Shown: positions 7,346 through 15,830, counted from the first letter of the stretch. The stretch is DNA of 32,021 bases from an uncultured Capnocytophaga sp. (GCF_938029845.1 NZ_CALHGG010000104.1:1-32021), one strand, 5' to 3'. Numbers and translations are program-made. The notes: generated from the sequence alone by a model not told the origin.

Positions 7346-9763
7346 ATGAAAGTTCTCAAATTTGGAGGGAAGTCCCTCGCCAACGGAAAGGGCTTAGAAA
7401 CAGTACTTTCCATTATTACAGACAAGGTAGCTCAGGGACAGGAAATTGCGGTAGTAGTTTCTGCTCGTGACAAGGCTACCGACCAGTTGGAGTCTATGCT
7501 GGAACGTGCCGCCCGTGGGGAGGATATTTCAGCCGACTTCCAAGCCTTTAAGCAATATCAAATCGCAGGAGAGGATATAGACTTCTCTGCGGAATTTTCC
7601 ATATTACAACGTATCTTCGATGGGGTCTCTCTTTTGGGTGACTACAATGATAAGATTAAGGATCATACTTTGGCTCAGGGGGAAGTCCTTTCGGCGAAGT
7701 ATATCTCTCACCTCCTACGCAAGCGTGGAATCAAAGCGGTTTTTGCCGATAGCCGCCACTTCTATGTGACTGATAGCCATTTCGGGAATGCACAGCTCGT
7801 GGAAGATGCTTCGGCTAAGAGTACCATTCAGTACTTTGCACAACTCCCACAAGGTGTTACCCCTATTGTTACAGGCTTTATCGCCGCCAATGTACATGGG
7901 GAAACTACTACTTTGGGACGCAACGGAAGTAACTACTCAGCCTCTATCTTAGCCTCTATCTTGCAGGCGGAGGAACTCCAAAACTACACCCATGTAGATG
8001 GGATTTTTACCGCTAATCCGGAATTGGTATCCGATGCCAAGATTATCCGCCAACTCTCCTTCGAGGAGGCCAATGAGCTAGCCAACTTTGGTACCTCTAT
8101 CCTACATGCCAAGACGATTATTCCGCTTTTGGAAAAGAAAATCCCTTTGCGTATTCTCAACACCTTCAAGCCCAATGATGCAGGTACACTCATCTGTGAG
8201 GCTAAGGAAAATATAGGGGGTATTCGTGCAATCTCTGTTTTGGAGAACTACGCCTTGGTCATCTTGGAAGGGCGTGGTCTCTTGGGAAAAGTAGGGGTGG
8301 ATGCACGTATCTTCCGCGCTTTGGCACAGGCGGAAATTAGTGTGAGTATTATCTCTCAAGGTTCTTCTGAGCGAGGTATTGGCTTCTTAGTAGCCAATAA
8401 GGATGCCCAAAAGGCGAAACAGGCCTTGGAAAGAGAATTTGAGTTAGATGTATATAGTCAAGACGTAAGTGGGGTCAATCTTGTGGAGCAGGTAGGCGTG
8501 GTTTCTATCGTAGGACAGAACTTGGCTGACTTTGACAAACCTTACAATGCACTCATTCGCAACCAAGTGATCCCGCTGCTGATTAACAACTCCGCTACGG
8601 GACGCAATGTTAGTGTGGTGGTACACAAAAAGGACCTTCCTAAGGCAGTCAATGTAATTCATGGGGAAATATTTGAAATCTCCAAACGTATCAATCTGGC
8701 GATCTTCGGGCGTGGTACTGTAGGAGGTACTCTTATTGAGCAGATTTTTGAAGCACGTGCCGATATCCTCAAGCGTAGAAATATCAACTTGCAAATCGTC
8801 GCTATTGCCAATTCCAGAGAATTGCTTTTCAATCATAAAGGCATTTCTCCTGAGCAATATGCAGCTTTTGATACTCACAAAGTCCCTTATCAGATGAGTG
8901 ACCTTATCGCTCAGACACAACAGCATCACTTGGAAAACCTTATCGCTATTGATGTAACCGCCAGCAAGGACTTTGTAGAGAACTATCTCCCACTGGTGGA
9001 AAATGGTTTTGATTTGGTTTCAGCCAATAAGATTGCCAATACTATCGGTTATCCTTTCTATAAAAAACTCAGAGAAACACTTGCCCAATACAAGAAGCAA
9101 TACCTCTATGAGACCAATGTAGGAGCGGGCTTGCCGCTGATTGATACCATTAAGCTCTTGCACCACTCTGGAGAAAATATCACCCGTATCAAGGGAATTT
9201 TCTCAGGTACACTGAGCTTCCTCTTCAATACGTATTCAGCCAGTGATGCCCCCTTTAGTGAGATTCTTCAGAAGGCGATTAATAGCGGCTATACCGAACC
9301 AGATCCACGTGAAGACCTTTGCGGTAATGATGTAGGTCGTAAGCTGCTGATTCTGGCACGCGAATTGGATTTGGAAAATGAGTTCGAAGAAGTAACTATT
9401 GAGAACCTTATCCCTGAAGCCTTGCGCCAAGGTAGCCGTGAGGAGTTCCTCTCCCGCCTAAAGGAGTTTGATCCTATCTATCAACAGATTAAGGACAATG
9501 CCCCTGCTGGTACCGTCTTGCGCTACGTCGGTGACCTCCATGGAGATCTGTCGCAAACAGCCACAGCGCGCTTGGATGTAAAACTCGTTTCTGTACCTGT
9601 AACCAGTGCTTTAGGGCAGGTCAAGGGGGCGGACTCTATCTTTGAGATATACACCGAATCCTACGGAGAAAATCCTATCGTGATCCAAGGAGCTGGTGCA
9701 GGAGCTGCTGTTACTGCTCGTGGCGTATTTGGAGATATCTTGAGAATCATTGGTAACAAATAA
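7346..9763 (+). CDS. thrA: bifunctional aspartate kinase/homoserine dehydrogenase
   Basis: Fused enzyme for the first and third steps of threonine, methionine and lysine synthesis from aspartate. 805 residues. The N-terminal kinase starts with KFGGKSLANG and includes a TLGRNGSNYSA substrate-binding stretch (about residues 190-203). ACT-type regulatory segments cover about 300-440. The dehydrogenase starts at about residue 450 with the NAD(P)-binding LAIFGRGTVGGT, followed by a VSANKIA-type stretch and ETNVGAGLPLIDT. Length and order match the E. coli ThrA type. In many Bacteroidota thrB and thrC follow; here a STAS-like gene and then hemN on the other strand follow, so thrA stands alone. It may be controlled through its long leader. 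Confidence 0.97.
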   Translation: MKVLKFGGKSLANGKGLETVLSIITDKVAQGQEIAVVVSARDKATDQLESMLERAARGEDISADFQAFKQYQIAGEDIDFSAEFSILQRIFDGVSLLGDYNDKIKDHTLAQGEVLSAKYISHLLRKRGIKAVFADSRHFYVTDSHFGNAQLVEDASAKSTIQYFAQLPQGVTPIVTGFIAANVHGETTTLGRNGSNYSASILASILQAEELQNYTHVDGIFTANPELVSDAKIIRQLSFEEANELANFGTSILHAKTIIPLLEKKIPLRILNTFKPNDAGTLICEAKENIGGIRAISVLENYALVILEGRGLLGKVGVDARIFRALAQAEISVSIISQGSSERGIGFLVANKDAQKAKQALEREFELDVYSQDVSGVNLVEQVGVVSIVGQNLADFDKPYNALIRNQVIPLLINNSATGRNVSVVVHKKDLPKAVNVIHGEIFEISKRINLAIFGRGTVGGTLIEQIFEARADILKRRNINLQIVAIANSRELLFNHKGISPEQYAAFDTHKVPYQMSDLIAQTQQHHLENLIAIDVTASKDFVENYLPLVENGFDLVSANKIANTIGYPFYKKLRETLAQYKKQYLYETNVGAGLPLIDTIKLLHHSGENITRIKGIFSGTLSFLFNTYSASDAPFSEILQKAINSGYTEPDPREDLCGNDVGRKLLILARELDLENEFEEVTIENLIPEALRQGSREEFLSRLKEFDPIYQQIKDNAPAGTVLRYVGDLHGDLSQTATARLDVKLVSVPVTSALGQVKGADSIFEIYTESYGENPIVIQGAGAGAAVTARGVFGDILRIIGNK

Positions 9764-9784
9764 CCTTTTCTAAACACTTTTAGT

Positions 9785-10123
9785 ATGCATATACACAAAA
9801 AAGACCTTATAGCTACCATTAAGCTCAATGGGGAGGAGATTAATCTAGACACAGCCAACCAACTTCTAAAAGATCCCACCCTAAAGCCATGCCATATCAT
9901 TATCCATTTGGAGGGGGTAACCGAGCTAGATGAAGAACAGCTTGATGCACTTTTTTACCTCTCCGAAATGGTACGTGCCGAGGGCGAGCATTCCTTTGTG
10001 GTAGTCTATGAGCATTATAACCCAGATGACTTCCCCGAAGAACTCGTCGTTTGCCCTACCCTACAAGAAGCATTGGATATTATTGAAATGGAAGAAATAG
10101 AAAGAGACCTCTTTGATGACTAA
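9785..10123 (+). CDS. STAS-like small protein
   Basis: 112 residues, acidic, no signal peptide. The alternating pattern CHIIIHLEGVTELDEEQLDALFYLSEMVRAEGEHSFVVVYEH, two beta strands around a helix, looks like a STAS/anti-anti-sigma fold. The conserved phosphorylatable serine of true anti-anti-sigma factors is not evident. Similar short proteins are known in flavobacteria next to other housekeeping genes, from memory. The start lies 21 bases after thrA, so it is probably co-transcribed with it. The last codons and stop form the left arm of the terminator at 10103-10132. Confidence 0.7.
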   Translation: MHIHKKDLIATIKLNGEEINLDTANQLLKDPTLKPCHIIIHLEGVTELDEEQLDALFYLSEMVRAEGEHSFVVVYEHYNPDDFPEELVVCPTLQEALDIIEMEEIERDLFDD

Positions 10124-10132
10124 GAGGTCTCT
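10103..10132. terminator. bidirectional terminator overlapping a stop codon
   Basis: Perfect 11-base-pair stem AGAGACCTCTT (10103-10113) with AAGAGGTCTCT (10122-10132), loop of 8. The stop TAA (10121-10123) of the STAS-like gene lies at the foot of the right arm, and hemN ends 6 bases beyond. T-tracts are weak on both sides, so efficiency is uncertain. Confidence 0.75.
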
Positions 10133-10137
10133 CTAAA

Positions 10138-11499
10138 CTATATCGTCATACTGAAAATGCGCGTAGTGGGTACATTGCGCTGCAATCTTAGGTCAAAGGC
10201 CATACATATATTTCTTACAAAAGGCTTACCCGCATCGGTAACGGCTATTGCCTCGGGAAGAATGCGTATCAGTCCGTCCTTTTCCATTTCTGAAAGACGG
10301 GATTTGACTGCTTCTGCTTCAGGGAATTGCAGTTTTTCCTGCTCCCATGAGGTGTGGAACTGACACATGAGGTTTAGGATATGTCGGCGTAGAATAAGGT
10401 CTTCTTCCGAGAGAATATGCCCGCGATACACAGGTATCCTATCTTCGGCTAAGACTTCTTCATATTCCTTGACCGTCTTCACATTCTGAGCAAAGCCATA
10501 CCAACTATCACTAATGGCCGAGATACCCAAGCCTATCATCAGCTGGGTCTTGGAGGCGGTATAGCCCATAAAATTGCGATGTAATGTTCCTCCTACAAAC
10601 GATTCATACATCTCGTCTGTAGGCAGCGCAAAGTGATCCATACCTATTTCTATATAACCATTGTCTAACAGTTGCTGCTTACCTATCTCATAGAGATGTC
10701 TTTTTTGGTCGGCGGTAGGTAGGTCATTTTCATCAAATCCACGTTGACCTGTCCCCTTGACCCAAGGCACATGGGCATAACTATAAAAGGAAATACGGTC
10801 AGGGCGTAGGCGGTTGGTACAGTCTATCGTATAGCGAACATCTTCTTCTTTTTGGAAAGGAAGCCCAAAGATAAGGTCATGGCTAATGGAGGTATAACCT
10901 ATTTCCCTTGCCTCGAGCGTTACACGCTCCACATTGGCAAAAGGCTGGATGCGGTGAATAGCCTTCTGTACCACAGGAGAATAGTCCTGCACCCCATAGC
11001 TCACGCGCGTAAAACCCAAAGCATAGAGCCTTTCCAAGTGCTCACGAGTGGTGTTATTAGGGTGCCCCTCAAAACTGAATTGGAAGCCCTCTGCCCGATC
11101 CGCTCCGTCAAAGATGCGGTCAATAAGGTATTGCAAGTTGTCAGGAGAAAAGAAAGTAGGGGTTCCGCCTCCCAAGTGGATTTCCTTGATGAGGGGGCGT
11201 GAGGGCAGTACTGCCAAGTAGAGTTGCCATTCCTTGAGAACATTTTTTATATAAGGATCTTCCATTTCGTGCCTTTTGGTGATATGCTTATGGCAGCCAC
11301 AAAAAGTACAAAGACTCTCACAAAAAGGCAGATGTATATAAAGGCTAATTCCTTGAGAGCTATTGCTTTCAGCAAATGAAGTCTTCACCGAAGAAAGCCA
11401 TTTTTCATAAGAGTAAGAGCTGTCCTCCCAATAAGGCACTGTAGGATAACTGGTATAACGAGGCCCTGGTACATTGTATTTTTGAAATAGAGAAACCAT
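10138..11499 (-). CDS. hemN: oxygen-independent coproporphyrinogen III oxidase HemN
   Basis: Radical-SAM enzyme of haem synthesis that decarboxylates coproporphyrinogen III to protoporphyrinogen IX without oxygen. 453 residues, the normal length of true HemN. YIHLPFCESLCTFCGCHK holds the CxxxCxxCxC motif (C60, C64, C67, C69). Upstream, GPRYTSYPTVPYW is the N-terminal signature of genuine HemN as opposed to HemW. The C-terminal HemN domain is present, ending with the conserved region around RRHILNLMCQF. Own promoter on the minus strand; converges with the thrA cluster. Confidence 0.96.
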   Translation of the reverse strand: MVSLFQKYNVPGPRYTSYPTVPYWEDSSYSYEKWLSSVKTSFAESNSSQGISLYIHLPFCESLCTFCGCHKHITKRHEMEDPYIKNVLKEWQLYLAVLPSRPLIKEIHLGGGTPTFFSPDNLQYLIDRIFDGADRAEGFQFSFEGHPNNTTREHLERLYALGFTRVSYGVQDYSPVVQKAIHRIQPFANVERVTLEAREIGYTSISHDLIFGLPFQKEEDVRYTIDCTNRLRPDRISFYSYAHVPWVKGTGQRGFDENDLPTADQKRHLYEIGKQQLLDNGYIEIGMDHFALPTDEMYESFVGGTLHRNFMGYTASKTQLMIGLGISAISDSWYGFAQNVKTVKEYEEVLAEDRIPVYRGHILSEEDLILRRHILNLMCQFHTSWEQEKLQFPEAEAVKSRLSEMEKDGLIRILPEAIAVTDAGKPFVRNICMAFDLRLQRNVPTTRIFSMTI

Positions 11500-11553
11500 T
11501 TTTAATTGTTAATTATCAATTGTTAATTGTCAATGGTGTTGTTGTTTGGAGTG

Positions 11554-11561
11554 CAAAGGTA
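11554..11561 (-). promoter_or_regulatory. hemN promoter, -7 box
   Basis: TACCTTTG on the minus strand, 54 bases before the ATG; the gap to the ATG is filled with AATTGTTAATT-type repeats. Weak -33. Confidence 0.6.
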
Positions 11562-11660
11562 CAAAAAAGTTTTGAGTTACTAACCACTGACCATTAACTA
11601 CTAATTGCTAACATAGAAAAAATCTATGAAAAAACCATTCTTTTTCTACGAAAAATTTCG

Positions 11661-11668
11661 TACTTTTG
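11661..11668 (+). promoter_or_regulatory. trxA promoter, -7 box
   Basis: TACTTTTG, with TTC 20 bases upstream in place of TTG; the ATG follows 27 bases later. Confidence 0.65.
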
Positions 11669-11695
11669 CACTCATAATTTTTAAAGTTTAAAGAT

Positions 11696-12013
11696 ATGGC
11701 ATTACAAATAACTGATGCTTCATTTGATGAAGTAGTACTCAAGAGTGATAAACCTGTATTAGTGGATTTCTGGGCAACATGGTGTGGTCCTTGCCGTATG
11801 CTTGGCCCTGTAATAGAGGAATTGGCTTCCGAATACGAAGGTAGAGTAGTAGTGGGCAAAGTGGATGTGGATAACAACCAAGAGTTCGCTGCCAAATATG
11901 GAGTGAGAAATATCCCTACCGTATTGGTATTCAAGGACGGAGAAGTAGTAGGCCGACAAGTAGGTGTTGCGCCTAAGAAAACCTATACCGATGCCTTAGA
12001 TTCGCTTCTATAA
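11696..12013 (+). CDS. trxA: thioredoxin
   Basis: 105-residue single-domain thioredoxin, the cytoplasmic disulphide reductant recycled by thioredoxin reductase. The active site WCGPC has C30 and C33 in VDFWATWCGPCRM. The cis-proline loop RNIPTVLVF and the C-terminal GVAPKKTY are all canonical, with no signal peptide. Own promoter upstream, and a strong terminator 25 bases after the stop. deoC starts 15 bases after that terminator. Confidence 0.97.
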   Translation: MALQITDASFDEVVLKSDKPVLVDFWATWCGPCRMLGPVIEELASEYEGRVVVGKVDVDNNQEFAAKYGVRNIPTVLVFKDGEVVGRQVGVAPKKTYTDALDSLL

Positions 12014-12038
12014 TTTGATTTCATAAATATTTGTTATG

Positions 12039-12075
12039 AGAGGCTATCTGGTGCATATCAGGTAGCCTCTTTTTC
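12039..12075 (+). terminator. trxA terminator / possible deoC attenuator
   Basis: Twelve-base-pair stem with one G-T pair (AGAGGCTATCTG at 12039-12050 with CAGGTAGCCTCT at 12059-12070), loop of 8, then a run of T. The deoC ATG at 12091 is only 15 bases downstream. Confidence 0.88.
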
Positions 12076-12090
12076 TCAATCTCTTTTACG

Positions 12091-12720
12091 ATGAACTTAG
12101 CAAAATACATTGATTATACGCTTCTTAAAGCAACGGCAACTCCTGCCGACATAGAAAAACTCTGCCAAGAGGCACACCAATATGGCTTTTTTTCAGTTTG
12201 TGTAAATAGCAGCTATGTCCCTTTGGCTTCGCAACTACTCAAGGGTACTGATGTAAAAGTCTGTACAGTAGTGGGATTTCCATTAGGAGCAATGAGCACT
12301 CAGGGCAAGCTATATGAGACTTCCACGGCACTGGCCGAAGGTGCCGATGAGATAGATATGGTTATTAACCTTGGTCTCTTCCTCTCTGGACGGACAGCTA
12401 AAGTATTGGACGAAATCGCTCTACTCAAGCAGGAAACAGCCGATAAGGTGCTAAAGGTAATCATAGAAACTTGTTATCTCAATGATGACCAAAAACGTTT
12501 AGCTTCTCAAATCTGTGTAGATGCAGGGGCTGACTTTGTCAAGACCTCCACGGGCTTTGGTACAGGAGGAGCTACCCTCGCCGATGTACAACTAATAAAG
12601 GAAGTAGTGGGTGATAGAGCCAAGATAAAGGCTTCTGGGGGTATCCGAAATAGGGAAACTGCCCTGCAATATATTGACCTTGGGGTAAGCCGTATCGGTG
12701 CTTCGGCAATCCTGATATAG
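12091..12720 (+). CDS. deoC: deoxyribose-phosphate aldolase
   Basis: Class I aldolase that splits 2-deoxyribose-5-phosphate into glyceraldehyde-3-phosphate and acetaldehyde in deoxynucleoside catabolism. 209 residues, slightly shorter than most DeoC. The Schiff-base lysine is K151 in DFVKTSTGFGTGGAT; the second catalytic lysine is K180 in KIKASGGIR; D89 in EIDMVIN is the acidic partner. The start sits directly behind the trxA terminator, so transcription must either read through that hairpin or start inside it. Uridine phosphorylase, another nucleoside-salvage enzyme, is elsewhere in this window. Confidence 0.95.
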   Translation: MNLAKYIDYTLLKATATPADIEKLCQEAHQYGFFSVCVNSSYVPLASQLLKGTDVKVCTVVGFPLGAMSTQGKLYETSTALAEGADEIDMVINLGLFLSGRTAKVLDEIALLKQETADKVLKVIIETCYLNDDQKRLASQICVDAGADFVKTSTGFGTGGATLADVQLIKEVVGDRAKIKASGGIRNRETALQYIDLGVSRIGASAILI

Positions 12721-12793
12721 TTTTTAGTTCTTAATTTTTAGTTTTTAATTAGAGAAGAGAATCAATAGTTAAATGCTCTCTTTGCTAACTTTC

Positions 12794-12823
12794 TAAGACG
12801 CAATTTATTGCGTCTTAACGAAT
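12794..12823 (+). repeat. dispersed palindromic repeat, family B, copy 2
   Basis: TAAGACGCAA (12794-12803) and TTGCGTCTTA (12808-12817) form a perfect 10-base-pair stem around TTTA. The right part with its flank (12803-12823) matches 4196-4216 at 20 of 21 positions. Confidence 0.75.
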
Positions 12824-12865
12824 TGGAGTCTACAATTATTTTTCTACAATTGATTCGCGTTAATA

Positions 12866-12928
12866 ACTAACCACTAATCACTAATAACTAACCACTAACC
12901 ACTAACCACTAATAACTACTCACTCTTC
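12866..12928 (-). repeat. heptamer array (unit ACTAACC/ACTAATN)
   Basis: ACT recurs every 7 bases at 12866, 12873, 12880, 12887, 12894, 12901, 12908, 12915 and 12922. The last units run over the stop codon and final codons of the ABC ATPase gene (12916). On the other strand the unit reads GTTAGTG, close to the GTNATTA unit at 6079-6141. Confidence 0.85.
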
Positions 12929-13851
12929 ACGGATTGAATTGTCTGTATAAAGATATCACTGACACTGGGTATTTGCTGATTGAAGTGAGTGATTTTGCCC
13001 CTTTCTGCTAAGTAGAAAAGTAACTCATGAGGATCTTGTTCCTTGCTGAGATTTACAAGCCATTTTTCCTCATTATGAATAGTAGGGAATTGGGCGGGAG
13101 CCGTTTGGTAACGACTTTTAAACTCCTCGAAGGAGCTACCTTCATGAGGGATGATACCTACTTCATAGGTGTTTTCTTGGAACTGTCGCTTAATGGCTTT
13201 TAGCTCTCCACTTAGGAGCAGCTTGGAGCGGTTTAGCAGGGCAATATGGTCGCATAGGCTCTCCACTGACTCCATACGGTGGGTGGAAAAGAGAATGGTT
13301 GCCCCTTGCTCGCGTAAGTAAAGCACCTGATCCTTGATAATCTCCGCATTGATAGGGTCTAAACCGCTAAAGACTTCGTCAAATATCAGGAGCTTAGGCT
13401 GGTGGAGTACTGTGGCGACAAACTGCACCTTTTGAGCCATACCCTTGGAAAGCTCCTGTAGCTTCTTTCCCTTCCAATGGGCTATCTCCAAGCGATTAAG
13501 CCAAAAATCCAATTGCTCATTGGCACGCTGACGACTCAATCCCTTGAGTTGTCCCAAGTATAGGAGTTGTTCGCTTACCGTCATATTCTTATAGAGGCCT
13601 CTCTCTTCGGGCATATAACCTATATGGGAGATATGTGTAGGGTTTAGTGGCACGCCGTCCAAGAGTACCTCTCCTGCATCGGGGAAGATAATTTGGTTGA
13701 GGATACGGATAAGGGTCGTTTTCCCTGCTCCATTAGGTCCTAATAGTCCAAAAATGCTCCCCTGAGGAATCTCTAAGGAGACCCCAGAGAGGGCACATTG
13801 CTTGCCATACTGTTTGCTTAAGTTTTTTATCTGTAAAAGAGGGTGACTCAT
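12916..13851 (-). CDS. ABC transporter ATP-binding protein (NatA/DUF4162 type)
   Basis: 311-residue cytoplasmic ATPase subunit of an ABC-2 type exporter. Walker A GPNGAGKTT (about residues 38-46), Q-loop near MPEERGLY, signature LSKGMAQKV in place of LSGGQ, Walker B LLIFDEVFSGLDP, H-switch STHRM. The C-terminal ~85 residues resemble the DUF4162 extension seen in NatA-like proteins; this is a family inference. Its ATG lies 2 bases after the gldA stop, so both are one transcript. No permease gene follows within the window; a permease elsewhere in the genome must pair with it. Confidence 0.9.
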   Translation of the reverse strand: MSHPLLQIKNLSKQYGKQCALSGVSLEIPQGSIFGLLGPNGAGKTTLIRILNQIIFPDAGEVLLDGVPLNPTHISHIGYMPEERGLYKNMTVSEQLLYLGQLKGLSRQRANEQLDFWLNRLEIAHWKGKKLQELSKGMAQKVQFVATVLHQPKLLIFDEVFSGLDPINAEIIKDQVLYLREQGATILFSTHRMESVESLCDHIALLNRSKLLLSGELKAIKRQFQENTYEVGIIPHEGSSFEEFKSRYQTAPAQFPTIHNEEKWLVNLSKEQDPHELLFYLAERGKITHFNQQIPSVSDIFIQTIQSVKSE

Positions 13852-13853
13852 AG

Positions 13854-14750
13854 TTAGTTTGTTTTAGTAAGTTCGGTGAAAAGTTGTTCCAAGTCAGTGT
13901 GTCGATGGTTCATCTGTAGGATTTTAAGTCCATTCTCCATGGCAAAGTCAAAGAGCTTAGGGCGCATATCCTCCTGGGTATCAAAGGTAAGGGTGAAGAA
14001 AAATTCTTCATTGTTGCGAATTGTCTTGATATGAGGAATACGACGCAACAGTTGTTCCTCCACGCGGAAGTCAAATAGGATCTCTATGGTTTGCTCCTTG
14101 TCTTGTAATTGCGCCATAGGCTCATTGAGGATAATCTTCCCCTTGTGGAGAATAAGCACTCGCTGGCAAACGGCCTGTATTTCCTGCATGATATGAGAGG
14201 AGAGCAACACTACCTTTTCCTGTCCCAGATCACGGACTATTTGTCGTATCTCTAGGATTTGTTGAGGGTCAAGCCCATTGGTAGGCTCGTCTAAGATCAA
14301 CACATCGGGATCATGTAGCAGGGTAGCGGCTAGTCCTACCCGCTGGCGATACCCCTTAGAGAGGGTGTGTATCTTCTTATGGGCATGGCTCTCCAAACGA
14401 GTTAGGGCAATACTCTCAGTCACCTTTCGCTTGGGGGCATGGTAGATATCAGCCACATAGCTTAAGTATTCCTTTACATACATATCAGGGTACAGAGGAT
14501 TGTGCTCGGGAAGATATCCCAAGTGCTTTTGTGCGGCCTCGCGCTGTGTAAGAATAGAATAGCCCAAGATACGAACATCGCCCTCATCGGGCAAAAGGGC
14601 ACCACTGATCATCTTCATTGTAGTGGTTTTCCCAGCGCCATTCAGCCCTAGAAAACCCGTGATTTCGCCTTTGCGAAGTTCAAAATCAAGGTGATCCACC
14701 ACAGTCTGTCCTGCGTATTGTTTGGTTAAGTGCTCTACGATAACAGCCAT
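13854..14750 (-). CDS. gldA: gliding-motility ABC transporter ATP-binding protein GldA
   Basis: ATPase subunit that in flavobacteria works with the membrane proteins GldF and GldG and is needed for gliding. From the ATG at 14750 it has 298 residues: Walker A GLNGAGKTT, Q-loop LPEHNPLY, signature LSKGYRQRV, Walker B VLILDEPTNGLDP and H-loop LSSHIM. The length, the GLNGAGKTTTMKMI start and the C-terminal TDLEQLFTELT fit GldA. The open frame extends 19 codons further, but the promoter -7 box lies at 14783-14790, inside that extension, so 14750 is the start. Assignment to GldA rather than another NatA-like ATPase is from memory of the family. First gene of a two-gene operon. Confidence 0.85.
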   Translation of the reverse strand: MAVIVEHLTKQYAGQTVVDHLDFELRKGEITGFLGLNGAGKTTTMKMISGALLPDEGDVRILGYSILTQREAAQKHLGYLPEHNPLYPDMYVKEYLSYVADIYHAPKRKVTESIALTRLESHAHKKIHTLSKGYRQRVGLAATLLHDPDVLILDEPTNGLDPQQILEIRQIVRDLGQEKVVLLSSHIMQEIQAVCQRVLILHKGKIILNEPMAQLQDKEQTIEILFDFRVEEQLLRRIPHIKTIRNNEEFFFTLTFDTQEDMRPKLFDFAMENGLKILQMNHRHTDLEQLFTELTKTN

Positions 14751-14782
14751 AACTATATATGGGAATAAATAGAAAATAAGGG

Positions 14783-14790
14783 CAAATTTA
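14783..14790 (-). promoter_or_regulatory. gldA operon promoter, -7 box
   Basis: TAAATTTG on the minus strand, 32 bases before the chosen ATG; the -33 position reads TTT. Confidence 0.6.
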
Positions 14791-14890
14791 CGTAAAAAAT
14801 ACTTCAACTAAAACATATTTAACTCAAAAAAAAGTGGTACATTTGCTTTTCATTTCACAGAAAGCCATAAGTGCTCACAACTGGACGCCT

Positions 14891-15071
14891 CACTGGCAGT
14901 GCCTAACTATATTAATGTGAGTTCGATATAATGAAAGCTCCCACTGATTTTCCCTCGCTGGCGCGAGCTTGCAGCTCTATCATGAAGAGCCAAAGGCTCT
15001 AATTATAGTTAGGCACGAGCTAAAGTCGCTGAATACTTGGAAGCGAGTATGTGACTCGCGCCAGCATGGTA
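14891..15071. repeat. structured dispersed element, family A, long copy
   Basis: Lies in the gldA/LOG gap (14808-15143), which otherwise holds only the gldA promoter. A 13-base perfect inverted repeat (GTGCCTAACTATA at 14899-14911 with 15004-15016) encloses hairpins CTCGC/GCGAG (14954-14967), GAGCT/AGCTC (14965-14977) and AGAGCC/GGCTCT (14986-15000). CACTG/CAGTG (14891-14901) and GCGAGT/ACTCGC (15043-15059) flank it. The 33 bases at 14953-14985 match the reverse complement of 24001-24033 at 27 positions, and CGCCAGCATGGTA (15059-15071) matches the far end of that copy at 12 of 13. Confidence 0.75.
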
Positions 15072-15143
15072 GATAACTTGATTATTTTGTGAAAGTTACG
15101 TCCTTAAAGTAACATGACAATTAATAATTAACAATTATAAAAG

Positions 15144-15830
15144 ATGACAAAGAAAAGACAATTTGAAGAATTTCAATTACAACAACATGATGCTTGGGGT
15201 ATATTCAAGATTATGAGCGAATTTGTTACAGGCTACGAACGCCTCAGCGCCATAGGTCCTTGTATTTCTATTTTTGGTTCTGCTCGTATCCAGCCTGACA
15301 GTAAGTACTACAACTTGGCCACAGAGATAGCCGAACGTATCGTAGGTATGGGCTTTGGAGTGATTACAGGCGGTGGCCCTGGAATCATGGAAGCAGCCAA
15401 CAAAGGTGCCGCTCAGGGCGAGGGTGCCTCAGTGGGAATCAATATAGAACTCCCCTTTGAACAACATGATAACCCCTATATAGACAGGGATAAAAACTTG
15501 CATTTCAACTACTTTTTTGCCCGTAAGGTGATGTTTGTCCGTTACTCCCAAGCCTTTGTTGTTTTTCCTGGAGGCTTTGGTACTATGGACGAGCTTTTTG
15601 AGGCTATTACCCTGATTCAGACAACTAAGATAGAACCTTTTCCTATTATCTTGGTGGGTTCCGAGTTTTGGAGTGGATTGGTAGCGTGGATCAAGGAAGT
15701 CCTCTTGGACAAGTTTGGCAACATCTCTGCCAAAGACATGGACATCTTCCGCATTGTAGATACTGCCGACGAAGTGGAGGATATCATTGAAAAATTCTAC
15801 CTCAAGTATAGCCTCAAACCGAAGTTTTAA
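15144..15830 (+). CDS. LOG family protein (TIGR00730 Rossmann fold)
   Basis: 228 residues, cytoplasmic. Contains the LOG signature pair GGGPGIMEAANKGA (about residues 78-91) and PGGFGTMDE (about 144-152), which form the phosphate-binding and catalytic site of nucleoside 5'-monophosphate phosphoribohydrolases. Such enzymes split AMP or modified AMP into base and ribose-5-phosphate; the true substrate in this bacterium is unknown. ATG follows an AATTATAAAAG stretch. Complete by length for the longer LOG subfamily. Downstream is an 8-base repeat array and then an unrelated Sel1-like gene. Confidence 0.93.
   Translation: MTKKRQFEEFQLQQHDAWGIFKIMSEFVTGYERLSAIGPCISIFGSARIQPDSKYYNLATEIAERIVGMGFGVITGGGPGIMEAANKGAAQGEGASVGINIELPFEQHDNPYIDRDKNLHFNYFFARKVMFVRYSQAFVVFPGGFGTMDELFEAITLIQTTKIEPFPIILVGSEFWSGLVAWIKEVLLDKFGNISAKDMDIFRIVDTADEVEDIIEKFYLKYSLKPKF

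Noticed and set aside
14751..14807. 19-codon hydrophobic N-terminal extension of GldA
   Set aside because: The promoter -7 box lies inside it, and ABC ATPase subunits have no membrane helix there.
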